This document shows positions 16,103 to 24,223 of a stretch of 42,703 nucleotides of DNA, in pieces. The notes below the pieces were generated by a model. The model did not search any database. It was not told the DNA's origin and worked only from the letters and a program-made list of their open reading frames with translations. The DNA lies in NCBI GenBank assembly GCA_003599735.1, contig QZJI01000075.1, forward strand, positions 1-42,703. The letters are read 5' to 3'. The stretch's first letter is position 1. Each line of letters begins with the position of its first letter. The position numbers were made by a program, and so were the translations under genes. This DNA comes from Dehalococcoidia bacterium. GTDB lineage: Bacteria; Chloroflexota; Dehalococcoidia; UBA2979.

Positions 16103-17700
16103 CTCATCGGGCGGCAGCCGTAGTCCGCGTGTCTCGGGTGGTCGAGGCCGCCGTGGTGGCGTTTGCCCTCGTCATGGCGCTCGTCGCGATGCCACGCACC
16201 GCGAACGCCGGCACGATCACGGCGGGCGAGCCGGCGCACTCGACGGCCGACCCGAAGGCGATCGTGTTCAAGGTGAGCGTCCAGGCCCCTGCGGGTCTGC
16301 AGAGCGCCACCCTGGACTACAAACTGTTCAACCCGGACACCACCGTCGGCGGCAGCCAGCCGGCCGAGGTCAGTGGTGCGACGGATGATCGCCAACAAAA
16401 CGCGCCTACGTCTGTTGAGTACACGGTCGTAGAGGGAGACTCCCTCTGGGATGTCGCCCGGCGGCTTTATGGGGACGGCCCGCGGTATGTCGAGATTTTT
16501 CAGGCGAACCGCGATCGCGAGATGGTGCGTGGTGAACGGCTGACCGACCCACGGTTGATCAGGCCCGGCTGGGTACTGTCCATACCGACCGCATCGACCA
16601 ACGGCACAACCACGGTCAACGCAACCGTCACGCTGGAGACGAACACCGCCACCCGCTACATCCCCATCGGTTCGCGATTCACCTATACCTGGACGCTGGT
16701 CGACAAAGAAGGCACGCGCATCGTCACGCCGCAGCGCGAGTTCATTTTCCTTGATGGCCGCTACCAATGGCAGGAGAAGACCACCGGGAACTTCACCGTC
16801 TATTGGTACGGCGACAACGCGCGCAATGCCGACCTGGCGCTCCAGGCTGCCGCGGCGGCCACCACTGCCAACGAAACGCTCCTCAACGTCAAACTTACTT
16901 ACCCGATCCGCCTGATCGTCTGGCGTCGGGAGTCCGAGGGCGAGGCGGCGCAGCAGTCGCGCGGCGGGGCCTTCGACCGCCAGGTTATTACCGGCGGCGC
17001 GCGCGTCGCCCCGGACGTCGTCCACCTCTACGACCCGATCGGCGGCTTCGTCGACGTCGTGAAGCACGAGGTCGCCCATATCGTCACGAAAGTGGCGGGC
17101 GACGGGCCGTTCGGCCGTCTTCCCTCATGGATCGATGAGGGCACAGCCGTCTATGCGCAGTCCGATCCTGGCGCCTACCGTCCCGCGATCGAGGCCGCCA
17201 TCCACTCGGACTCGCTGACGCGCCTCAGGGCGATGTCGTCACCCTCGAACCAGCCAAGCCGAGTCGACACCTTCTACGGGCAGTCGTGGATGACCGTGAA
17301 GTTCATGGTCGAGAAGTATGGCCAGCCCAAGTTCGCCGAGCTGTACAAGGCATTCAAGGCCGGCGGCGACATGGATGCGGCGCTCAAGCAGGTCTATGGG
17401 GTGGACCAGGACGGCCTCTACAACCAGTGGCGTGAGAGCGTCGGCCTGAAGGCCATCGACTTCCCGCCCGAGGCCTCAACCACCACTGCGCAGGCGCAGG
17501 GCACTCGTGCGCCCCTCGGCATCGGTGTCACGGGTACAGGTTTCTCCTCGCAGGGGGCGGGCGGCGACGCCGCTTCCGCTCCAGCCGAGGAGTCCGCGAC
17601 CAAGATGATGCCGGCGGTCATCGTCAGCGTCGTCACGCTGCTGCTGGCGGCAGGTATGGGCTTTGGTGCGCTCCGGCTGCTGAAGAAGTCAAAGGCGTAG
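16099..17700 (+). CDS. Secreted, membrane-anchored peptidase MA-like metalloprotease with internal LysM domain
   Basis: The 533-residue protein begins with a signal peptide (hydrophobic 14-31, cleavage after TANA-37). A beta-rich segment (about 50-85) is followed by a LysM domain (107-163: EYTVVEGDSLWDVARRLYGDG, then RPGWVLSIP), then more beta-rich sequence (about 172-235), then a gluzincin domain with zinc motif HEVAH at 323-327 and the third ligand probably Glu347 in DEGTAVY. A C-terminal membrane helix (about 503-523) ends in LLKKSKA, giving an outside-facing anchored protease. LysM usually binds peptidoglycan, so the enzyme may act at the wall. Substrate unknown. It overlaps prfB by ATGA. 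The convergent next gene begins five bases after its stop. Confidence 0.85.
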   Translation: MTHRAAAVVRVSRVVEAAVVAFALVMALVAMPRTANAGTITAGEPAHSTADPKAIVFKVSVQAPAGLQSATLDYKLFNPDTTVGGSQPAEVSGATDDRQQNAPTSVEYTVVEGDSLWDVARRLYGDGPRYVEIFQANRDREMVRGERLTDPRLIRPGWVLSIPTASTNGTTTVNATVTLETNTATRYIPIGSRFTYTWTLVDKEGTRIVTPQREFIFLDGRYQWQEKTTGNFTVYWYGDNARNADLALQAAAAATTANETLLNVKLTYPIRLIVWRRESEGEAAQQSRGGAFDRQVITGGARVAPDVVHLYDPIGGFVDVVKHEVAHIVTKVAGDGPFGRLPSWIDEGTAVYAQSDPGAYRPAIEAAIHSDSLTRLRAMSSPSNQPSRVDTFYGQSWMTVKFMVEKYGQPKFAELYKAFKAGGDMDAALKQVYGVDQDGLYNQWRESVGLKAIDFPPEASTTTAQAQGTRAPLGIGVTGTGFSSQGAGGDAASAPAEESATKMMPAVIVSVVTLLLAAGMGFGALRLLKKSKA

Positions 17701-17705
17701 CGCGC

Positions 17706-18545
17706 TTACCGTCCGGGGACGATCAGCCCGCCGCTGCCTTCGTGGGCCGCAGGCATCGAGGATGGCCCGGCCGCTTCGGCCGCCTTTACCTGTTCCTCTG
17801 TCACGAACTCGGTGACGAAGATACGCTCGCGCACCACCAGCTCTGGCTCGTTTACCGCGATTCGCCACAGCTGCTGCATGAGCAATGGCTCGTCCCAAGC
17901 GCCAGGGAAACGCCGCCCTTCGATTGTCATCAGCGGCACCTCAGCGACACCCTTGATCGAGGCGAGCCGCGGGAATTCCGCGACTTCGATCACGGTCAGC
18001 CGGATGTTCTTGCTCTCCGCCGCAAACGCGCCGAGCAGGCGCAAGAGGTGGCCCGAATAGGCGTCGTATGGCGCCAGCAGGATCTCAATGTCCAGCGGGC
18101 GCGGAAGGGCCGTCAGCGCCGCCTTCGTCTCCGGCTGGAGCGGCGTCTCTGCGGAGAGGAACGTCATCACGTCGAGGAATGGCGGGAACAGGAGTCCGGA
18201 GATCAGGCCGCTCAGCCGCACCGACTTTCCACCGCCCCGCAGGACCGTTGTCGGCGCCAGGTGGATCGCCTCGCGCTGTGCGCGCTCCGCGAACTGGTCG
18301 AGGGCATACGGAGTGATCGTCAACGCCGGGTGCAGTGACGCTAGCTGTTTCATCGCGGAGAGCATCATCTCGGCATGCACCACGCCGTCCCGGTCGGGTA
18401 ACACGATCGTGTTGTCTGGACGCCACCAAACCTCAATTCCCACATGGCGTGAGATGCGCTCCGCGAGCCAGCGCGCGATTGCAAGCGACTCCTCGCGTCC
18501 GAGTGGACCCGCGTTCGGCGTGATGGCTGGCGGCTCGCCGGTCAC
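17706..18545 (-). CDS. Thioredoxin-fold protein, PDO-like, lacking the CxxC motif
   Basis: The pattern resembles the double thioredoxin fold of protein disulfide oxidoreductases: a first fold (about 20-125), the linker LQPETKAALTALPRPLDIEILLAP, and a second fold (about 145-250) ending with a cis-proline loop EVPLMT (Pro204). At the place of the usual TPTCPYCP the sequence is APYDAYSG, so the two redox cysteines are Asp161 and Ser164 and the protein cannot be a normal dithiol oxidoreductase. The 279-residue gene starts at GTG 18545, overlapping the phosphatidyltransferase stop (GTGA). An open frame runs further upstream but only as antisense-frame translation of that gene. It may be a structural or binding partner of the lipid enzymes encoded before it; this is a guess. 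Confidence 0.75.
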   Translation of the reverse strand: MTGEPPAITPNAGPLGREESLAIARWLAERISRHVGIEVWWRPDNTIVLPDRDGVVHAEMMLSAMKQLASLHPALTITPYALDQFAERAQREAIHLAPTTVLRGGGKSVRLSGLISGLLFPPFLDVMTFLSAETPLQPETKAALTALPRPLDIEILLAPYDAYSGHLLRLLGAFAAESKNIRLTVIEVAEFPRLASIKGVAEVPLMTIEGRRFPGAWDEPLLMQQLWRIAVNEPELVVRERIFVTEFVTEEQVKAAEAAGPSSMPAAHEGSGGLIVPGR

Positions 18546-19141
18546 CGGTCTTCTCTCCGTGCGTCTTCCGCGATCATCGAGCGCGATCCGATCCACAGCC
18601 GCTGGAACGCCGTCAGCACTGTCAATACGGCGAGCGCCCACAGCGCCGCGCGTGTGAACCCAAGGATCAACGCGACGCCCACGAGCACGACGCGCTCTGA
18701 CCGGGTGAACAGCCCGTCGCGTAGAGCGAGCCCTAGTCCTTCGGAGCGCGCCCGTACGTACGACACCATCAGCGAGCCGACAGTGGCCACGAACGCAAGC
18801 ATCGCCTGCTCGTCGCTCCCGGACTGCAGTGCGTGCCACAGCAACCCGCCGAGGACCGCCGCCTCTGAGAGCCGGTCGAGCGTGGAGTCGTACAACGCAC
18901 CGAACCGTGAGGCGCGGCCGGTCGCCCGCGCGAGCGCGCCGTCCAGCATGTCCAGCGCGCTGAAGAACAGCACAGCCACGCCTGCGAGCCACAGGTCGCC
19001 CCGCGCTGCCAGCCATGCCGCCAGCACGTTGCCCAGGAAGCCCGCGGTCGTGAGCATCGTCGGTGTGACCCGCGCGGCGGCCAGCCCTCGCACGATCGGG
19101 TCAAGGACGGCGGCGGGGGCGCGGCGCGGGAGGAGGATCAT
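18542..19141 (-). CDS. CDP-alcohol phosphatidyltransferase, probable phosphatidylinositol phosphate synthase
   Basis: This 199-residue membrane enzyme has the CDP-alcohol signature with Asp64, Asp67, Gly68, Arg72, Gly81, Asp85 and Asp89. Beyond that it resembles mycobacterial PgsA1: SYVRARSEGLGL (130-132), FTRSER (147-150) and FQRL (180-182) occupy the positions of PIP-synthase residues that bind the inositol phosphate group. The likely reaction is CDP-diacylglycerol plus inositol-1-phosphate to phosphatidylinositol phosphate plus CMP. The ino1 gene in the same cluster supports this over phosphatidylglycerol-phosphate synthesis. ATG 19141 overlaps the glycosyltransferase stop (ATGA). PGP synthase remains the alternative. 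Confidence 0.85.
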   Translation of the reverse strand: MILLPRRAPAAVLDPIVRGLAAARVTPTMLTTAGFLGNVLAAWLAARGDLWLAGVAVLFFSALDMLDGALARATGRASRFGALYDSTLDRLSEAAVLGGLLWHALQSGSDEQAMLAFVATVGSLMVSYVRARSEGLGLALRDGLFTRSERVVLVGVALILGFTRAALWALAVLTVLTAFQRLWIGSRSMIAEDARREDR

Positions 19142-20310
19142 TCGCGGGGCGCCAGACGGCGCTCGCGGGTGGATTCCATGCTGTCGCGCTGGTCCAGAAG
19201 TCGCTCGTAGTACGAAGCGACCTGTTGGCCCACGCGCGGCCAGGAAAACTCATCCACACGGATCCGCCCGCGTGCCGCCAGCCGTGCGCGCCGTTCAGGG
19301 TCGCGCGCCAGCGCCGTCAGCGCGTCCGCCAGTGCCATCGTGTCCATGGGGCGCACCAGGATTCCGTCCACGTCATGAGTGATGACGGAAGCGTACCCGT
19401 CAATGTTCGATGCTACGATTGGTACCCCTGCTGCCATCGCCTCCAGTAGCACGTACCCCTGCGACTCGTTCCCCAGCGCGGGCGAGCAGAAGATCTGCGC
19501 CGTGCGGTGGTATCGAGGCAATTTGTCGTACGGCTGCTCCGGCACGAAGATCACGCCTCGCTGACCGCTGCGCTCCACCATCGCCTCGTACCGTCGGCGC
19601 GCCCGCGAGTCCGGCCCGACCACGATCAGTCGCGTGTCCGGAAGGCGTGCGTTCACGACACCAAAGGCGCGGAGCAGCGTCCCCAGCCCTTTCCGCTTCT
19701 CCGCGCGGCCGACGTACAGAATGTTCGCGGTGCCCTCAAAGGCCGCAATCGGTTCGTGGCGCGGGTCTGACCAGTGCTCCACATCGATGCCGTTCGAGAT
19801 GATGTTGTAGAAGCCCGGAAAGTAGCGGCCCACGTACTGAGCCGCTGGCGGCGACACTGCGATCTTCCCGTCGATCTCCCGAAACCACCGTTTCAGCAGC
19901 CGCCGGCCGTATCCATACAGCCGGTTGCCGCCGTCCTTCCGAGCATGGAACGTCCCAACGTTGACCACGCGAGGGTTCGCCGCCCGTGAGTGGCGTAACA
20001 CCTGAATCGGCAACACCGGCATCAGCGGTTCATGCACATGCACTACATCGAACTGCTGCTTCGCCAAGAGGGCATGTACGCGCGCGCCAATGCGAGGGTT
20101 TACCGGGATACGGACCACCGATCCGGACGCGGCCACGGGGATCGGCCGTCCGATGATGTGGACCAGCGGGTCGTCCACCTTGCGCGAGGCGGGCGCAATC
20201 ACGTGGACCTCATGTCCGCGCGCGCGCAACTCGTGGCCGAGGTGCGCCACATGGCTGTTCACCCCGCCCGGCGTGTGCCAGTCGTACGGCGAGACAAGCG
20301 CGATCTTCAT
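19138..20310 (-). CDS. GT4-family glycosyltransferase, PimA-like (phosphatidylinositol mannosyltransferase)
   Basis: This is a 390-residue GT-B enzyme. The N-terminus KIALVSPYDWHTPGGVNSHV matches PimA, including the GGV loop that contacts inositol phosphate. Other PimA-like points are VHVHEP (91-95), TFHAR (His122), ISNGID, the donor-site GRAEKRKG (Arg202, Lys207) and the ESQGYVLLE EX7E pair (Glu282, Glu290). PimA transfers the first mannose from GDP-mannose to phosphatidylinositol at the inner membrane face. The location directly before a PgsA1-like gene repeats the mycobacterial pimA neighbourhood. ATG 20310 overlaps the PHP gene stop (ATGA); the longer upstream frame is not conserved sequence. 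Sugar and acceptor are inferred. Confidence 0.87.
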   Translation of the reverse strand: MKIALVSPYDWHTPGGVNSHVAHLGHELRARGHEVHVIAPASRKVDDPLVHIIGRPIPVAASGSVVRIPVNPRIGARVHALLAKQQFDVVHVHEPLMPVLPIQVLRHSRAANPRVVNVGTFHARKDGGNRLYGYGRRLLKRWFREIDGKIAVSPPAAQYVGRYFPGFYNIISNGIDVEHWSDPRHEPIAAFEGTANILYVGRAEKRKGLGTLLRAFGVVNARLPDTRLIVVGPDSRARRRYEAMVERSGQRGVIFVPEQPYDKLPRYHRTAQIFCSPALGNESQGYVLLEAMAAGVPIVASNIDGYASVITHDVDGILVRPMDTMALADALTALARDPERRARLAARGRIRVDEFSWPRVGQQVASYYERLLDQRDSMESTRERRLAPRE

Positions 20311-21104
20311 GGTCGTGGCCGGATCCGTTCGCCCATACGTCCCACGAACCGCCCGAGAGGTGGCCCCAGCACCTTCTTCGGCGTGACGGAGAGGCCACGC
20401 ACCTGCTGGAGGGCGATGCGGGTGGCGCCGATCTGCCGCAGCGGCATGCCCGCCCCTCGCCGTCCCGACGTCGCGCGGCTGAGGATCGCCAGCCGCAAGT
20501 CTTCCGAGGTGCGGCCGGGGAAGAGCGTATAGGCCCCCCCTACTGCTTCCGCGAAGTGTGCGTCGCTCCCACCCGTCTCGGCCAGCCCCCACCGGGCACG
20601 ATTCGCCTCGACCGCACGGATGCCGGTGTCCCAGCCCGCTGAGGTCGGGTTGGCGATCTCGATGCCGTCCGGGTGCGTCGCGGTGTCCGCGATCGCGAGG
20701 ACGCGCTCCAGCGTGCGCCGGCCGATCGAGCGAGTCAGCAGAGAGAAGGGGTGCGGGACGACGGCGAGCCCACCCTGCTCATGGATCGCCGCGGTGGTCG
20801 CTTCCAGCGAGCGGAACGAACGGACGGGTGCCTCCACCCATAACGCCAGCAGGTGACCGTGCAGTGTGGTCACCTCGATCCCGGTGACGAGGTCGAAGTG
20901 GTAGGGCGCACGCGCATGCACGTCGCGCGCTTCCAGCGCCCCGCCGATGTCGTCGTGGTCAGTGACGGCGATGACGTCGAGCTCGCCCAGCACTTCGACT
21001 CGCTCGAAGATCGCACGGGCGTCCTCCATACCATCACCGTAGGCGGTATGGACTTGCAGGTCAGCGCGTCCGAAACGGCGGGGGACAGCGGTGTGGTCGG
21101 GCAT
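20307..21104 (-). CDS. PHP-domain metal-dependent phosphoesterase
   Basis: This 265-residue soluble protein has the PHP (polymerase and histidinol phosphatase) core: DLQVHTAYGDG (15-25), TDHD (48-51), GIEVTT with Glu77, PHPF (117-120) and GGSDAH (178-183). The first metal His, normally in DLHxH, is Gln17. Most other metal ligands are present, so a di- or trinuclear site is still plausible. Relatives include phosphatases and the RNase AM/TrpH group. The gene lies between the acyltransferase genes and the PimA-like gene, five bases after the former and overlapping the latter. This makes dephosphorylation of a lipid intermediate such as PI-phosphate a reasonable but untested role. Confidence 0.88.
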   Translation of the reverse strand: MPDHTAVPRRFGRADLQVHTAYGDGMEDARAIFERVEVLGELDVIAVTDHDDIGGALEARDVHARAPYHFDLVTGIEVTTLHGHLLALWVEAPVRSFRSLEATTAAIHEQGGLAVVPHPFSLLTRSIGRRTLERVLAIADTATHPDGIEIANPTSAGWDTGIRAVEANRARWGLAETGGSDAHFAEAVGGAYTLFPGRTSEDLRLAILSRATSGRRGAGMPLRQIGATRIALQQVRGLSVTPKKVLGPPLGRFVGRMGERIRPRP

Positions 21105-21109
21105 CAGCG

Positions 21110-21979
21110 CTATTGTAGCCCGCGCCAGATGGGCGCCAGCGCAAACCACTGGCCGGGTGTGCGCATGATCGCCCGTTCGAGTGCGTCGATGTAGGCGTAC
21201 TGCGCCGCCTCCAGGTCGTTCTGACGGTCGCCGCTTGCCTTGGGCAGCGCGATCCGTTCCACCACGGCGGCGTACCGCCCCGGCCTGGTGCGCGTGACCC
21301 ATCCGGCGACGACGGCGGCGCCTGTGCGCAACGCCATCTCCATCATCCCGTCCGGCATCGCCGCCCGCTCTCCGAAGAAGACGTACGGCTTCCCGGTGCC
21401 GAGGACATCGCGGTCCGCCAGCCCGCCGAGGATCACCCCGCATCGGATCTGCGCCAGCGCCGCCCGGAGCCCAGCGGTGTTCGGCTCCAACATTTGCGCG
21501 CCTCCCCGCTTCCGCGTTGATTCGATGAGCGCATGCACGCGTGGATCTCCCAAGGGCTCGACGAAGATCGCGGCGGGCAGTCCGAGGTACGGGAGCAGGG
21601 TCGCGAATACCTCTGGGTTCCCAAGGTGCGCCGAGAGGAGCACTACGCCCCGCCCGGCGTCATACGCCTCGAATAGTGTTTCGAGGCCCTCCACGGAGTC
21701 GAGGCATGCGAAAGTCTGCTCCGGAGTCATCCGGGGGGCGCGCGCGAGGTCGACCCAATACCACGCCGCTGTCCGGACGCAATCACGCGCGCGCGCTTCG
21801 ACCGTGGCGCGTGAGGCGCTGGTCCCTAGGGCGTGGCGCATGTGGTCGGTCGTCGTTTCTCGGAGCTGGCGGGAGGTGTACCACGACAGGCCGCCGGCCA
21901 GCCACACCAGCGGCGCGATCACGCGCAGCGGGACGCACGGCAGCACGAGCATCAGCGTCCGCAACAGCCAGTAGGGCAT
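21110..21979 (-). CDS. LpxL/HtrB-family lysophospholipid-type acyltransferase (second copy)
   Basis: This 289-residue protein of the lipid A acyltransferase family has a hydrophobic N-terminus (about 5-34) for membrane attachment and the catalytic H-x4-acid motif as His118 to Glu123 in SAHLGNPE. PatA, the mycobacterial family member, palmitoylates the mannose of phosphatidylinositol mannosides. No other lipid A genes are present, so an inositol or mannolipid acceptor fits better than lipid A. The Glu (rather than Asp) and the NPE sequence set it apart from its neighbour, suggesting a different acceptor or position. ATG 21979 overlaps the neighbour's stop (TGATG). Confidence 0.86.
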   Translation of the reverse strand: MPYWLLRTLMLVLPCVPLRVIAPLVWLAGGLSWYTSRQLRETTTDHMRHALGTSASRATVEARARDCVRTAAWYWVDLARAPRMTPEQTFACLDSVEGLETLFEAYDAGRGVVLLSAHLGNPEVFATLLPYLGLPAAIFVEPLGDPRVHALIESTRKRGGAQMLEPNTAGLRAALAQIRCGVILGGLADRDVLGTGKPYVFFGERAAMPDGMMEMALRTGAAVVAGWVTRTRPGRYAAVVERIALPKASGDRQNDLEAAQYAYIDALERAIMRTPGQWFALAPIWRGLQ

Positions 21980-22863
21980 CAGGGGCTAGGGTGCACCGCG
22001 CGCGCCAGGTCGGCGATCCAGAGGCTGCGGAAGATGTACCACTGCGAGGGGTCGCGGCGGACGAACTGCTCCAGTTGTCGAAAGACCGCCTGCGTTAGGC
22101 TGCGCACGTCCGCCTCCTGGTCCCCGGTCGGTGTGAACGGCACTGGTGCGACATCCACCGTCACCGTGTCGCCCCAGGGGTCGACACGGGGCAACGTGGC
22201 TGCCATGACCGAGGAGCCGGCGCGGAGTGCGATCCGTGCGGGGCCGTCCGGCACGGCGATCCGCTCGCCGAAGAATTCCACCTCCACACCGTCCGAGGGC
22301 TGTGGGATGTCGATCAACACCGCGACCACATCGTTGCCACGCAGCGCGCGGAGGATGCCCGGGCCCATCCGTTCAGCGGCGATCACTTTCATGCCGAGGT
22401 GTTCGCGTGAATCGACCACTAAACGGTTCACTGGTCCGCTCTCGAAGGTGTCCGCGATGACCGAGATCGGGAACCCTTTCTGAGCGAGGATGGCCGCGCC
22501 CAGGTCCCAGTTCCCGAAATGCATCGTAATGAACACGATGCCATGGCCACGCCGCTCTGCCTGCAGCTCTGGCCACCCGTCCCACGCTACGCGTCGGTTG
22601 ACTTCGGCGGCGTCCGTGCGGAGGAACCGTAGGAAATCCACGAGGTAGACCAGGTAGTTCCCAAACGATCGCCGGGCCAGCCGTCGCGCCTCGCCCGTGT
22701 CGCCGTCGGTGACCCGTAGCATGTTGGCGATGCAACGTCGCCGTCCCCCCACCCACACGAGGTAGGCGAGCCAGCCCGCGCTTCTGGCCACGGCGTACGA
22801 GACCCGTAGCGGGATGGCGCGCGTGAGCCGCGCACCGAAGCGGAACGCCACGTACATCAGCAT
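21979..22863 (-). CDS. LpxL/HtrB-family acyltransferase, PatA-like (first copy)
   Basis: This 294-residue member of the lipid A biosynthesis acyltransferase family has H-x4-D as His115 to Asp120 in TMHFGNWD, close to the HSGNWD of mycobacterial PatA. An N-terminal hydrophobic segment (about 18-40, ending WVGGRRRC) would attach it to the inner membrane face. It would transfer an acyl group from acyl-CoA or acyl-ACP to a glycolipid; acylation of a PI-mannoside is inferred from the operon. It is the first gene of the operon acyltransferase-acyltransferase-PHP-PimA-PgsA-Trx. No strong ribosome site precedes ATG 22863; a second ATG lies two codons in. Confidence 0.87.
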   Translation of the reverse strand: MLMYVAFRFGARLTRAIPLRVSYAVARSAGWLAYLVWVGGRRRCIANMLRVTDGDTGEARRLARRSFGNYLVYLVDFLRFLRTDAAEVNRRVAWDGWPELQAERRGHGIVFITMHFGNWDLGAAILAQKGFPISVIADTFESGPVNRLVVDSREHLGMKVIAAERMGPGILRALRGNDVVAVLIDIPQPSDGVEVEFFGERIAVPDGPARIALRAGSSVMAATLPRVDPWGDTVTVDVAPVPFTPTGDQEADVRSLTQAVFRQLEQFVRRDPSQWYIFRSLWIADLARAVHPSP

Positions 22864-23031
22864 GCCCGCATCGTCCGCACGTGGCGTCCTTCCGGCCTAC
22901 AGGCCTCATTCCCTTTGCAGCGTACCGGTGCGGGATGTCGCGCGTCCTCCTCGCACGTCTTCGACGCGAGACGAGCCCGCCTAACGGCGGGCTCGTCCGG
23001 GTGGGGAAGGGGGTCTCTGAGTGGTGGGCGG
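22864..23031 (-). promoter_or_regulatory. ino1 to acyltransferase intergenic region
   Basis: This 168-bp gap separates ino1 from the acyltransferase operon. It holds a strong hairpin at 22970-22997 (listed separately) and a small dyad GGCCT-AC-AGGCC at 22894-22905. A promoter for the operon is expected between 22864 and 22969, but no clear -10 or -35 pair stands out. Confidence 0.3.
22970..22997 (-). terminator. Perfect 12-bp hairpin downstream of ino1
   Basis: Bases 22970-22981 and 22986-22997 form a perfect 12-bp stem with a TAAC loop, 35 bp after the ino1 stop. There is no T-run on either side, so it is not a textbook intrinsic terminator. It could end ino1 transcription, protect its 3' end, or both. 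Confidence 0.5.
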
Positions 23032-24105
23032 CTACTCGCCGCGGATGAATGCTTCCACGCCGTCGCGGGCGTCCTCGTCCAGCATCTGGCGTGGGGGCGA
23101 CTTCATGAAGTACGCCGCCGCCGGGTAGATCGGCCCGCCGAGGCCGCGGTCCAGCCCCAGTTTGGCCGCGCGCACCGCGTCGATGACTACCCCCGCCGAG
23201 TTCGGCGAGTCCCAAACCTCGAGCTTCAATTCCACGTTCAGCGGGACATCCCCGAAAGTCGTGCCCTCGATGCGGATGTGGCACCACTTCCGGTCGAGGA
23301 GCCAAGGTACGTAATCGGACGGGCCGACGTGGACATCCGCCGCCGGCAGTTCGTATGCAATCTGCGATGTGACCGCGGAGGTCTTCGAAATTTTCTTGGA
23401 CTCGAGGCGCTCACGCTCCAGCATGTTCATGAAATCGGTATTACCGCCGAAGTTCAACTGGTACGTGCGGTCGATACGCACACCACGGTCCTGGAACAAT
23501 CGCACCAGGTTCCGGTGGACGATTGTGGCGCCGACCTGCGACTTGATGTCGTCGCCGATGATCGGGAGCCCCCTCTCCCTGAACCGGTCGGCCCAGTACG
23601 GCTCCTTCGCGATGAACACCGGGATGCAGTTGATGAAGGCGCAGCCCGCCTGCAGCACCTGCTCTACGTACCACTTCGTCGCCTCTTCCGAGCCGACCGG
23701 CAGGTAGTTGATGACGACGTGGGTGTTCGTTTCCTTCAGAATCTTCACGATGTCCGCGGTCTGCCCCGGCGCCTTCGTGATCACCTGCGAGAGGTACTTG
23801 CCGATGCCGTCGTGCGTCATCCCACGCTGGACGGTGATGCCAGAGGAGGGGACATCGGTGAATTTCAGAGTGTTGTTTTGCCCGGAGAAAATCGCCTCGG
23901 ACAGATCCTTGCCCACCTTCTCCACGTCCACGTCGAACGCGGCGGTGAAGTTGATATCGCGGATGTGGTAGCCGCCCAGGACCGGGTGCATCAGCCCCGG
24001 GATCTCGTCACCAGACTCGACGTTCTTGTAGTACTCCACGCCCTGGACCAGGGAGGAGGCGCAGTTTCCGACGCCGATGATGGCGACGTTGATCTTCTCG
24101 CTCAC
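23032..24105 (-). CDS. ino1: Inositol-3-phosphate synthase (actinobacterial type)
   Basis: This enzyme converts glucose-6-phosphate to 1L-myo-inositol-1-phosphate using bound NAD. The 357-residue sequence follows mycobacterial Ino1 closely: [20 protein letters not shown] (NAD loop), [43 protein letters not shown] (catalytic lysines) and [19 protein letters not shown]. The start is set at GTG 24105, where homology begins, with AAAGG about eight bases upstream. An in-frame ATG at 24177 would add 24 unmatched residues running into the lysR promoter region. Its product feeds the PgsA1-like enzyme of the neighbouring operon. It is divergent from a LysR regulator, which may control it. Confidence 0.95.
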   Translation of the reverse strand: MSEKINVAIIGVGNCASSLVQGVEYYKNVESGDEIPGLMHPVLGGYHIRDINFTAAFDVDVEKVGKDLSEAIFSGQNNTLKFTDVPSSGITVQRGMTHDGIGKYLSQVITKAPGQTADIVKILKETNTHVVINYLPVGSEEATKWYVEQVLQAGCAFINCIPVFIAKEPYWADRFRERGLPIIGDDIKSQVGATIVHRNLVRLFQDRGVRIDRTYQLNFGGNTDFMNMLERERLESKKISKTSAVTSQIAYELPAADVHVGPSDYVPWLLDRKWCHIRIEGTTFGDVPLNVELKLEVWDSPNSAGVVIDAVRAAKLGLDRGLGGPIYPAAAYFMKSPPRQMLDEDARDGVEAFIRGE

Positions 24106-24223
24106 AGTAGTGGCCTTTCGTGCCGGCGCCGGTGATGACGGTGCGCGGCCTACGAAGTCAGCGTGCACCTCTATCATTCATCCGTCCAGTCGAAAGATAC
24201 GATATAATCCATAAGAGATATAG
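24106..24223. promoter_or_regulatory. Divergent ino1/lysR promoter region with AT-rich island
   Basis: Bases 24191-24223 are strikingly AT-rich for this window. On the plus strand TATAAT (24203-24208) is a perfect -10 box, 15 bases before the lysR ATG, so the transcript would start near 24215 with a leader of about nine bases. No good -35 is seen. Two similar words, GATACGATATA and ATAAGAGATATA, form an imperfect repeat that could be a regulator site. The ino1 promoter must also lie here or overlap it. Confidence 0.5.

Noticed and set aside
18546-19016. N-terminal extension of the thioredoxin-fold protein
   Set aside because: Arg-rich sequence that is the wrong frame of the phosphatidyltransferase; the GTGA overlap at 18545 gives a proper start.
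22970-22997. Canonical Rho-independent terminator for ino1
   Set aside because: The stem is perfect but no T-run follows on either strand, so it is listed only as a terminator-like hairpin.
22915-24135. 406-residue plus-strand open frame
   Set aside because: Antisense to ino1, whose protein matches its family along the whole length.
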